Assembly: GCA_021824175.1 (NCBI GenBank)
Contig: JAKALP010000001.1
Coordinates: 248,001-312,000 of the forward strand
Source of the DNA: Deltaproteobacteria bacterium
Lineage (GTDB): Bacteria; Desulfobacterota; Desulfobacteria; Desulfobacterales; Desulfosarcinaceae
DNA length: 64,000 bases
Reading direction: 5' to 3'
Shown piece after piece: positions 25,863 through 34,193 of the stretch (positions are counted from its first letter, which is position 1; each line of letters starts with the position of its first letter). Under the pieces are notes generated by a model. It searched no databases. It saw only the letters and a list, made by a program, of their open reading frames with translations, and was not told the DNA's origin. The translations under genes were made by a program, and so were the position numbers.

Positions 25863-28574
25863 TCAGCGCGCGTTGGCTTGATCCAGCAAATCCCGCAATA
25901 CCAGCGCCAGGTCCGCTTTGCCCATGGGCTTCATCATCAAACGATCAATCCCAAAACTCCGCGATTTTGCTTCCGTCAGTTTTTCACTATAGCCAGTGCA
26001 TAAAATAATGGGGATGGTTGGCCGGATGGATTTTATCTCCAGGCCCAGAATATCACCGGTCATGTGGGGCATGGTCATATCGGTGATCACGGCGTGATAG
26101 CGCCGCGGATCGGCCCTGAAAGCCTCCAAAGCATCTATACTGCTGGTATACATGGTGGCGGTATAGCCCAGTCGCTCCAGCGTTTGCTTCAACATGGCGG
26201 CGATCTGCGGTTCGTCATCGACCAGAAGAATATGTTCGTCACCCCTGGGCAGCGCCTGGGTTGATGAGGTCGCGCCCTTTTCGCTTTTTTGAATTAATGG
26301 CAGAAAGACCGCCATGGTGGTTCCTTGCCCGGGTTGACTCCTTACAGTAATGTGGCCTTTGTGGGATTGTACGATGCCATGGACCACCGCCAAGCCCATT
26401 CCGGTGCCCTTGCCCTTCTGCTTGGTAGTCATATACGGCTCGAAAATGCGGTCAATGATATCTGTTGAGATACCGATGCCAGTGTCGCTGACGCTGAGTT
26501 TCAGGTAGCCGCCAGTCGCAGGTTCTTCCCGCAAAGGTTCATGATCTTTTTCAATGTCCACAGTTTCAAGATGGATTCCTAAGTGGCCGCCTTTTTCTTC
26601 CATGGCGTGAATGGCGTTGGTGCACAGATTGAGAAGAACTTGATGAATTTGGGTGGCATCGCCGTTGATGGTGCTGTTTTCCGTTTGGATGTCGATGTTA
26701 ATGGTGACCGTGGAGGGCGTGGTGGCTCGCAACATGCGGGCCGCTTCATGAATGATGGGGGTCACTTGAATTGGGCGCATCTGCTGCTCAGACTGCCGGC
26801 TGAAGGTCAGGATTTGTTGCACCAATTCTTTGGCCCGTAAGGCAGCGAGCAGAACTTCGTTCAGATTGCTATGGGCAAGGCGGCCTACCGGTAGATCTTC
26901 CATTACCAGCTCGGTATATCCGATAATGGAAGATAAGATGTTGTTGAAATCGTGGGCAATACCGCCGGCCAGAGTGCCGATGGCTTCCATCTTTTGCGCT
27001 TGACGCAATTTTTTTTCAAGGTCCAGACGCTGCTGCTCGGCTTGCAATCGGAAGCTGATATCCCGGATCAAGGCCAATTGGACATTCTTATTCTGCCAGT
27101 TAAAATGGCTGGCATTGATCTCCACTGGGAAGGTGGTTCCATCTTTTTTCTTATGGGGGTGCATTTGGGCGGTCCGTTGCAGATCCACAAATGGCGTGGC
27201 GGCGCTGTGCGCATCGGCCAGCAGAGCAATGCTGTGCATCCGCAGAAATTCATCGCGGTCATACCCATAGCATTTTTCGGCCGCGGGGTTGACCTCCAGG
27301 ATGCCGCCAGTCTCTTTATCGACCAGCAAGATCGGGTCGGATAGCAGATTGAACAAGCGGCTGTATTTAACTTCGCTTTCCTTAACGGCTGCTTCGGCCT
27401 TAAGTCTGGCCGTGATCACTTCACTGTCCATCATGATCAGATCGGGCGGGCAGAAGTGAAAGTGAAGCAATAGGTGATCTTCCCGGCCGTCATGGGGTCG
27501 GTGATAGCGGGTTTGCCTTTTAATGGGATTTTGGGTCTCCAGGCAGTAATTTAAGACTTGAAGCAATTCCGGATGATCCGGATAAACTTCACGGGTGCGG
27601 CATCCTACAAAATCCGCGATTTTATCTTCGGAATAGGTTTGCGCTTCGTCGTTGTAATCCAGAAGTTTAAAGTCATCCCCGCTTTGGCGCCAAACGATTG
27701 AAGCAAACGGCAACGCTTTAAAGAGCGCCCGGTATTGCAGCTCTTTTCTTTTCAGCTCTTCTTCGGCCATTTTGCGCTCGGTGACATTTTGGGTTGTACC
27801 ATACATTCTCACCGGCTTGCCATTGCTATCACGCAGTACTTCGGCTTCGGCATGGATCCAGAGCAGTGTGCCATCTTTACGAATGGCGCGGTAGTCGATG
27901 CGAAATGGTTGAACTCCATCTAAGGCGGCCTTAAAAGCTTTTTTATACATTTCTAAATCATCGGGATGGATCAGGGATTTAATCAATGTATAGGTAGGCG
28001 TCTGTGGTTCGATGCCGAACATGCGATACATTTCATCAGACCAAATGGCCTTGTTTTCCCGCAAATCCCACATCCAGCTTCCGACTTTGGCCAGGCGCTG
28101 GCTTTCGGATAAAAAGCGGCTGGTTTCCAGAAGCTGCTGCTGATACTGCTTCTCATGGGTGATATCCATGGAGATCAGGTGGACCGCGTACAGCTGGCCA
28201 TCCGCATTAAAGACTGGCTGAAAGATAGATCGCAGCCATCGCTTGCCGATGGCCATTTTTACTGCCCCTTCAAAGATTTTGGGCTGTCTGCTGGCAAAGA
28301 CCTCCTGGACATTCTGGACCGCGGCGTCGCCCTGTTTGGGAATAAGATCCCTTAATGATTTGCCGATGCACTGCTCTGGCGTGCATCCCATGTAGTAGGC
28401 GTTCATGCGGTTGCACATCAGGACTTTGCCCTCACGATCGATCAGAATGATTCCGGCGATCATGTGATCGAGGAGATCCTTGAGCTGGTTGTGTTCTTTC
28501 TCGAGTAATTGGTAATCGTTTTTAAGCTTCTGGAATTCTTCATCCGCGAATGTCGTAAATGCTTTTTGTGCCAT
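25863..28574 (-). CDS. Hybrid PAS-domain sensor histidine kinase with receiver domain
   Basis: A 903-residue soluble protein: a short coiled coil, several PAS domains (one near residues 35-140, one with PAC near 170-280, further ones to about 510), the HisKA H-box IGTLAGGIAHDFNNIL near 545, the ATPase domain (DTGIGISTDIIDRIFEPY...GTGMGLAVVHGIV), and a C-terminal receiver (HILLVDDEPQ, phosphoacceptor in AVITDMTMPHM, lysine in LMMKPMG). No transmembrane segment is visible, so the signal is likely cytoplasmic (redox, ligand or light through PAS). AAGGAA precedes the start. No output regulator is adjacent. Confidence 0.93.
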   Translation of the reverse strand: MAQKAFTTFADEEFQKLKNDYQLLEKEHNQLKDLLDHMIAGIILIDREGKVLMCNRMNAYYMGCTPEQCIGKSLRDLIPKQGDAAVQNVQEVFASRQPKIFEGAVKMAIGKRWLRSIFQPVFNADGQLYAVHLISMDITHEKQYQQQLLETSRFLSESQRLAKVGSWMWDLRENKAIWSDEMYRMFGIEPQTPTYTLIKSLIHPDDLEMYKKAFKAALDGVQPFRIDYRAIRKDGTLLWIHAEAEVLRDSNGKPVRMYGTTQNVTERKMAEEELKRKELQYRALFKALPFASIVWRQSGDDFKLLDYNDEAQTYSEDKIADFVGCRTREVYPDHPELLQVLNYCLETQNPIKRQTRYHRPHDGREDHLLLHFHFCPPDLIMMDSEVITARLKAEAAVKESEVKYSRLFNLLSDPILLVDKETGGILEVNPAAEKCYGYDRDEFLRMHSIALLADAHSAATPFVDLQRTAQMHPHKKKDGTTFPVEINASHFNWQNKNVQLALIRDISFRLQAEQQRLDLEKKLRQAQKMEAIGTLAGGIAHDFNNILSSIIGYTELVMEDLPVGRLAHSNLNEVLLAALRAKELVQQILTFSRQSEQQMRPIQVTPIIHEAARMLRATTPSTVTINIDIQTENSTINGDATQIHQVLLNLCTNAIHAMEEKGGHLGIHLETVDIEKDHEPLREEPATGGYLKLSVSDTGIGISTDIIDRIFEPYMTTKQKGKGTGMGLAVVHGIVQSHKGHITVRSQPGQGTTMAVFLPLIQKSEKGATSSTQALPRGDEHILLVDDEPQIAAMLKQTLERLGYTATMYTSSIDALEAFRADPRRYHAVITDMTMPHMTGDILGLEIKSIRPTIPIILCTGYSEKLTEAKSRSFGIDRLMMKPMGKADLALVLRDLLDQANAR

Positions 28575-28695
28575 GGGCGGTTCCTTCTCAGAGCGAGTAA
28601 ATCATTTCAACACATTGTGTATAGCAGTGATGACCGCGAAACCGATAGCATTGGATGGATCGATCCGGACTCAGCGAAAATTCTCGACTGCGGCC

Positions 28696-29652
28696 TCAGC
28701 CTTCATCCGGATGAGTCTTCCACAACTTGCCTTGCCATATATCTTTTTGGACCATTTTCGTGTTGATCAGGCTTAAGGTTTTGGTTTTTTCCAAAGACCA
28801 TGCCGGCGCCACCAGTTCATCCCGGTGCGGGTCACCGGTCAATCGTTGGATCACCATGGTTGGTGGAACCCGTTGGAGAAAATCGCATACCAGATCGGCA
28901 TATGCTTCCTGCTCCAGACATTGGTAGGCGCCGGAGCGGTAAAGGGTTTCCATGGGCGTGCCGCGCACCACGTAGAGCAGGTGCAGCTTGAGGCCATCGA
29001 TGGGCAGGTTGGCGATGTAATCGGCGCTGGCCATCATTTGGCCCGGTGTTTCACCCGGCAGGCCCAGGATCACGTGGACACAGATGAGGATGCCGCGTCC
29101 GGCGGTATTTTGCACGGCTTTTTCAAAAGCCGCCACATCATGGCCGCGGTTAATGACCTTTAAGGTAAAGTCATGGGCCGATTGCAGGCCGTATTCGATC
29201 CACACCAGCCGATCCCGCGCCAGTTCCTGCAGCAAATCCAAGACCGCGTCATTCACGCAATCCGGACGGGTGCCGATGGAGAGGCCCACCACATCGGGTA
29301 CGGCCAGTGCTTCGGTGTATATGGCCCGCAAGTGGTCCACGGGCGCGTAGGTGTTGGAAAAGGATTGAAAGTAAGCCACAAACTTTTTGGCCTTGAATCG
29401 TTGAGCCACGGCGGCTTTACCGCGTTCCAATTGCTGGGTGATGGAAAGGCCCTGGGCATGGGCGCCGGTGCCTGACCCGCGCACATTGCAGTAAATGCAG
29501 CCGCCAAGGCCCACGGTGCCGTCGCGATTAGGGCAGGTCAAGCCGGCGTCCACGGTCAACTTATGCACCCGGCAGCCGAATTGTTTCTGGAAATAGGAGT
29601 TCAGGTCGTAATAACGGGGCGGCATGGGGCTATTTTGCATCGGTTTGCGCAT
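28696..29652 (-). CDS. TIGR01212/YhcC-family radical SAM protein
   Basis: A protein of about 318 residues with the radical-SAM cluster cysteines in LTCPNRDG...GGCIYCNVRG, a spacing characteristic of the YhcC family. It also has YFQSFSNTYAP, GLSIGTRPDC and IEYGLQSAHD, all typical of this family. It uses S-adenosylmethionine and a 4Fe-4S cluster for radical chemistry; the substrate is not established. An upstream TTG start (29673) is possible, but the ATG at 29652 fits better and later ATGs exist. It lies downstream of the metal exporter gene. Confidence 0.9.
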   Translation of the reverse strand: MRKPMQNSPMPPRYYDLNSYFQKQFGCRVHKLTVDAGLTCPNRDGTVGLGGCIYCNVRGSGTGAHAQGLSITQQLERGKAAVAQRFKAKKFVAYFQSFSNTYAPVDHLRAIYTEALAVPDVVGLSIGTRPDCVNDAVLDLLQELARDRLVWIEYGLQSAHDFTLKVINRGHDVAAFEKAVQNTAGRGILICVHVILGLPGETPGQMMASADYIANLPIDGLKLHLLYVVRGTPMETLYRSGAYQCLEQEAYADLVCDFLQRVPPTMVIQRLTGDPHRDELVAPAWSLEKTKTLSLINTKMVQKDIWQGKLWKTHPDEG

Positions 29653-29812
29653 GGAGGGCAAATGGAATTTCAAGTGTTAAGTTTAAAAGTATGAAAGATT
29701 TAAGTTGTGGTATTCTACCATAATAGGTTTCTGAAGCATGATTTGAACGGGTATCATTCCTTTCTTTAAACTTTTCTACTTTAAACTTTAAACTCTGTTT
29801 TTTATTCTTCAT

Positions 29813-30790
29813 TTATCGCGCCTTCGGCGGAACAATACACGGCTCCGAATCGCAATGGATAACTTCCACCGTCACATGGGCCAGATTCCTAACTGGGGCC
29901 AGCAGCTCCTTGTAGTGCTGCGCCGGTTTCGGGAAATGGGTGACCAGGCAGACAATCGCGGCCATCTGGTTGGCGCCGATCTTCCACATATGTAAATCCG
30001 TAATGCGGTTGTCCGCATCCGCTTCGATCAAATGGAGGATGGCTTCCACTGTCTGTGGATCAATGGCGCGGTCCAGCAAGATTTTGCCCGTATCCCGCAG
30101 CAAGCCCCAGGCCCACTGGCTGATGATCAGGGCGCCCACGATGCCCATCACGGCGTCCAGCCAGATCCAATGCCAGAACTTTCCCACGGTCAGGGCCGCA
30201 ATGGCCAGCACCGAAGTCAAGGCATCGGCCACCACATGCAGATAGGCGCTGCGCATGTTGTGATCATGATGGTGATGATGGGTATGGTCGTGATCATTCG
30301 GGTGGTCGTGGTTATGATTCTCATCCTCATGGGGGTGGGACTGTTGCAACAGCAAGGCGCTGACAAGATTGACCGTCAGGCCCAAGACCGCCACCCAAAG
30401 GGCTTCGTTGAACCGGATGGGTTGGGGCTGGAGCAGACGCTGCACCGACTCCACGGCCATCAACAAGGCCACCACGGCCAACACCACGGCGCTGCTGAAC
30501 CCGCCCAGGACACCAACCTTGCCGGTGCCGAAAGTAAATCGGCGGTCTTGGGCATGCTTGCGAGCAAAGTAATAAGCCATGGCCGCAATGCCCAAAGCCA
30601 CGGCATGGGTGCCCATGTGCCAGCCGTCGGCCAGCAGCGCCATGGAGCCAAAGAGCATGCCGGCCACGATTTCAGCCGTCATCATGACAACAGTCAAGCC
30701 CACCACCCACAGCACCTTGTGTTCATCGCCGCGGTCATGGATTTCAAAGTCATGGGCGTGTCTCCATTGATCAAGATTGTGAATATGCAT
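29813..30790 (-). CDS. dmeF: Cation diffusion facilitator, Co/Ni exporter DmeF-like
   Basis: A 325-residue inner-membrane protein with six predicted transmembrane segments. The metal-site motifs are LLADGWHMGTH in TM2 and HVVADALTSV in TM5, the HxxxD pattern of the CDF family. A histidine- and aspartate-rich loop of about 27 residues lies between TM4 and TM5 (about residues 150-177). The N-terminus, MHIHNLDQWRHAHDF, is typical of DmeF-type cobalt/nickel exporters. It exchanges metal ions for protons. GAGGAG lies upstream of the start. Metal specificity is inferred by family resemblance. Confidence 0.9.
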   Translation of the reverse strand: MHIHNLDQWRHAHDFEIHDRGDEHKVLWVVGLTVVMMTAEIVAGMLFGSMALLADGWHMGTHAVALGIAAMAYYFARKHAQDRRFTFGTGKVGVLGGFSSAVVLAVVALLMAVESVQRLLQPQPIRFNEALWVAVLGLTVNLVSALLLQQSHPHEDENHNHDHPNDHDHTHHHHHDHNMRSAYLHVVADALTSVLAIAALTVGKFWHWIWLDAVMGIVGALIISQWAWGLLRDTGKILLDRAIDPQTVEAILHLIEADADNRITDLHMWKIGANQMAAIVCLVTHFPKPAQHYKELLAPVRNLAHVTVEVIHCDSEPCIVPPKAR

Positions 30791-31124
30791 ATTGGCTTAG
30801 TACTCCTCAGGTGTAATCATTGTCACAAATTTTTAACCACCGCGGACGCAGAGCGCACACAGCACCAAGGGACTGAGGGACAAAGGGACTATGGGACTGA
30901 GGGACAAAATAGAAGCGTTTTTTCATGAGTGATTGCATTTAGAAAAATCATCGCAGCAGAAGCTCGGCCACCCGTGGACTAAAAAGAATAAATTACTCTT
31001 CCTTTGCTTCTCCGTGCGTTTGGGTCTTCGCAACTCTGCCCCTTTGTAACTTTGCGCCTTGGTGCCTGTGATGAAACAACACGTCATCGTAATTACTACC
31101 GTGTGTACTTAGTCCCTTTGTCCC
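30791..31124. repeat. Intergenic region with low-complexity repeats in inverted arrangement
   Basis: 334 bases without a gene. 30866-30909 holds tandem imperfect units of GGGACT(G)AGGGACAAA. The same units recur inverted at about 31109-31155, running into the 3' end of the next gene. Around them are stretches of the type ACCGCGGACGCAGAGCGCACACAG and its reverse. These look like low-complexity intergenic repeats of unknown origin; I cannot say if they are mobile. Confidence 0.6.
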
Positions 31125-32015
31125 TCAATCCCTTTCTTGTCCCTCAGTCCCTTCTCTAAAAACCCCCACCACCGCCTCAATTCCAGCTTCAATGCGCTCT
31201 TCGGCCCGGCGCAAGTCCGCGGCTGAATCAAATAGCGATACGAGCTCCCGTAAAATGACCTCAAAACGAGAAACCGCCACTCCCAGACGGGCATAGGCCA
31301 CAGTCGGTCTTTCGTGAACCAGATCAAAGAAAAAATAGTGGCAGGGCGTATCCGCCTCGGGCGGTCGATGGGGCCAATCGATTTTGAGGCGCAGCAAGTC
31401 CATTAGAGGTTGGACCGCCTCAGGGTATTGGTAAAATGCTTCAAGATGGATCTTGCGGCCCAGCCGGCGCTCAATTTCCTGGAACAGCGCCATGAGCAGA
31501 TCGCTCTCCGTCACCACCAGCCCATACAAATGCCAATCGTCGATGAGTGCGCGCAGAATTTTCTTGTGACGCGGCGCCACCTGGTGGGTGGCCGGGCAGA
31601 AGTACGAATGGCAGGCCAGGCCACCATAGTAGCTCAATCCTCTGAAATCCACACCATTGTTGCCAGTGGCCATGGGGTGCAACAGACACCCCACGCGGCT
31701 TAAATCCTTGCCGATCAAGCCGGTGAACGGGCAGTGATGAAACTGGGGAAAGGGCCGTTCCTGGGGCTCGATGGCCGTGGTTTCCCTGGCAAAGGCGTCA
31801 ATGGCCGCGGCGGTTCTGGGCACCTGGGCAAAGCGCACGGTGCGCGCGCGCAACATTTTTTCCATTGCTGGCCGGGAAGTATCGGCCACATTATAAAGAC
31901 CGCAACATGCCCCGCAGGAGACCTTTTCACTGACCTGGCAAAGATAAACCCCGCCGGGTACCTGGGCATCCAAGGCGTGATCGCAGCACATCGAATGGAG
32001 GAGATTATGGTTCAT
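31125..32015 (-). CDS. Cysteine-rich protein of unknown function with repeat-derived C-terminus
   Basis: A 296-residue soluble protein with many cysteines in the first half, including SCGACCGLYNVAD near residue 35, then HHCPFTGLIG, GCLLHPMATG and CHSYFCPATH. The spacing suggests an iron-sulfur or zinc site related to the YkgJ-type zinc/iron-chelating family, but I do not recognise it with certainty. The final residues GTEGQERD are encoded by the intergenic GGGAC repeat, so the stop codon was probably captured from the repeat and the natural C-terminus may be slightly shorter. No strong ribosome binding site is seen before the start. Confidence 0.7.
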   Translation of the reverse strand: MNHNLLHSMCCDHALDAQVPGGVYLCQVSEKVSCGACCGLYNVADTSRPAMEKMLRARTVRFAQVPRTAAAIDAFARETTAIEPQERPFPQFHHCPFTGLIGKDLSRVGCLLHPMATGNNGVDFRGLSYYGGLACHSYFCPATHQVAPRHKKILRALIDDWHLYGLVVTESDLLMALFQEIERRLGRKIHLEAFYQYPEAVQPLMDLLRLKIDWPHRPPEADTPCHYFFFDLVHERPTVAYARLGVAVSRFEVILRELVSLFDSAADLRRAEERIEAGIEAVVGVFREGTEGQERD

Positions 32016-32679
32016 TTAAGCATCGCATAACGGCGCAACGACACGACGGAAATTCTAAACAGGTGCAATTTGATTTTTACTCCAATCTTTCCACACCCTT
32101 GACTCCCCATCCACCATGGTTTAGAACACACGGCGATCTGACGCGGCCATTCGCCGCTCCGGCCGGTTGCAGCCAAATCGGTTTTGATCTCAACACCATC
32201 GACTTAATAGCGTGCCACCAGCGCGCAATGCAACGGCAAATCATCCCCCTTGGCAAGGGTTTCCCCGATGCGTTCTCGACTTCAAGCCTGTTTTGCGTGC
32301 GGGCGATTAGAACGAACAAATCTCAGTGGTCCCAACTCCTGAACCACCCAATGTGACCAAAAAGGGCTGTGCCAGCGGGGGGAAATCCCCTGATTTCTTT
32401 CTTCATAGCTTATCCTTGGTTATTTTCAGTGCTCGATGCAGAGGGCGTGCATAAAATTGCACTTTAATACGCAATTAGCGCCTTTTCATTTGTGTTTATT
32501 TGTTAAGCCCCATAGGTGTCATCGTGTCTTAATTTGTTATTATATCGAGTAATTAGATTTTTTTGACTTAGTTGATAATATGGTTTAGGGTCCCCGGAAA
32601 GGCTGGCACTGATATTGCTCATTGGTTTAAATCACTACTGTTACAAGCAACCTACAAATTAGCGTTTTGGGAGTAAGGC
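32016..32679. other. Intergenic region upstream of the SGNH-like gene
   Basis: 664 bases between divergent genes. The only supported element is the sigma-54 promoter near its right end. A 97-codon open frame at 32063-32356 has no ribosome binding site or recognisable content and was not accepted. The last 250 bases are AT-rich, as expected upstream of a regulated gene. Confidence 0.5.
32603..32619 (+). promoter_or_regulatory. Sigma-54 (-24/-12) promoter
   Basis: CTGGCACTGATATTGCT matches the RpoN consensus YTGGCACGRNNNTTGCW at every position except one (T for G after GGCAC). GG and GC are ten bases apart as required. It lies about 60 bases upstream of the start at 32680. A sigma-54 activator gene is 6 kb downstream. 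Confidence 0.75.
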
Positions 32680-33648
32680 ATGAAAAGGAATCTGATGAGG
32701 AATTTTAAATGGTTCACTTTTTGTTTGGGAATGACGGTTCTACTGCTTTCTTCACAAGCTTTCGCTGACAATGAACGCATTCTCTTCCTTCATCATTCCA
32801 CCGGGGCCGGAGTATATGGCGGTGGGGATGTTCCCGGGTGGATAGAAGATTATAATAGAACTTCTGGTGCTAATTATATCATCAGTGAGCGCAGTTATCC
32901 GAATTCTCCTTACCCTTGGAGCAATTATCCTTATGATTATTGGAATTTGTGGGTGAATGGTGCCTGTAATTCAAGTCAGACAGGAATAGAGTGTCTGAGC
33001 ACTCTGACTCAAAATTATGAAGTAATCATTTTCAAGCACTGTTTCCCAGGGGCGGCCATTCAAGCGGACAGCGGCGCTCCTGCAGCAAACACTGCCGACC
33101 AAGAGCTTCAAAATTACCGTTTGCAATACCGGGCGCTGAGGGATGTTATGGATGGTTACCCCCATAATATCTTCATTGTTTGGACATTGGCGCCGTTACA
33201 TCGTTTGGCGACTAATGCCGGAGATGCAGGCTGAGCCAAACAATTCGTCCATTGGGTCAACCACGATTTCTTGACTGAGGATGGCAAGGTGCACCCGAAT
33301 ATCTTCATTTTCGATTTTTGGGCAATTGTAGCTGAGGATAACCCCACTCCTGCTCAAGGCCAAGTGAACTGTTTGAGGTATGAATATGAAGGAAGCCATA
33401 CTGATAACGATTCCCACCCGAATGCCGCAGCCAACGAGATCGCCGGCCCAATTTTCGCCCAAACCATTGTGGACGCCATTCAAATCTTTACTTCAGGTGG
33501 CGGGCAAACCAACGGCGGTACTTCGAGCAGCAGCTCTTCTTCTGGTGGCGAAAGCACCAGCAGCAGTTCTTCTTCCAGTGGCGGGGCCTCCACTGGGGAT
33601 GCAGCAGGAGGGTCGGGAGGTTGTTTTATCTGGTCACTCTTTCAATAA
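32680..33648 (+). pseudogene. Secreted SGNH/GDSL-like protein interrupted by in-frame TGA
   Basis: One continuous frame of 322 residues except for TGA at 33232-33234 (codon 185). It has a signal peptide (ending SSQAFA), an SGNH-like start ILFLHHSTGAG, and a matching end with DSHPN after the TGA. The tail is rich in serine and glycine (about residues 275-310) and ends GGSGGCFIWSLFQ, like the CFI-type C-termini of exported deltaproteobacterial proteins. The codon fits a CGA (Arg) to TGA change, and no strong SECIS-like hairpin follows, so a nonsense mutation is favoured over selenocysteine. Both halves remain well conserved, so the lesion would be recent. It has a good ribosome binding site (GGGAG) and a sigma-54 promoter. 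Confidence 0.7.
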
Positions 33649-34193
33649 ATATTGAATTTCTCTAAAACCGCTATTCCGCCAGGAGGGATTCCACTCCTGG
33701 CGGTTTTGTCTTTTTATGGGCTGTGATTTTCCTCTTAAAGATTCTCCTGCCCGATACCATTATCGAAGTTGTTGAGGGACGCGCAGGAGAGTTTTTACTC
33801 GGTATCGGGATCGGCATTGCGGTCGGTTTCGAAAAGCCTCGATTTCAGCGCCCAAACTTTATTGCGCCCTCCTAAGCCGCGTCAGACAATTTGGCATAGA
33901 AGTTGAATGTTCACATTTTCATGGAGATATGCCACAGCAGCCATAGGGCGTACCCGCAGATTTTCCCTTCCTTCAACTGCTGTCCATATTGTGCGCAACG
34001 CTATGATATCGCAATAAATATTCACAAAATTGGAGTATGTTTTGGAATGCGATCGCACCTACATTCGATGCCCGTTCTTTCTAGTTCGGACGTAAATTGT
34101 GAGATTGAGCCAATATCCGGCATGTAAAATAGCTAAAGAAAAGGCGATGTTCGGTCGATGGTCTATCTTGATAGGCATTAAAGGATGGCCCCA
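33649..34193. other. Intergenic region with terminator and interleaved inverted repeats
   Basis: 545 bases. After the terminator, two perfect inverted repeats overlap in the order A B A' B': TCTCCTGC (33743-33750) with GCAGGAGA (33783-33790), and CCGATACC (33751-33758) with GGTATCGG (33801-33808). The hairpins exclude one another or form a kissing structure. A 74-codon frame at 33903 has no support. Confidence 0.45.
33676..33707 (+). terminator. Intrinsic terminator of the SGNH-like gene
   Basis: CCGCCAGGAG pairs with CTCCTGGCGG around an eight-base loop and is followed by TTTTG. It lies 28 bases after the stop codon. Confidence 0.85.

Noticed and set aside
32063-32356. 97-codon open frame
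   Set aside because: No translation signals and composition unlike the neighbouring genes.
33903-34127. 74-codon open frame with several cysteines
   Set aside because: No ribosome binding site, no recognisable family, and it lies in an otherwise gene-free region.
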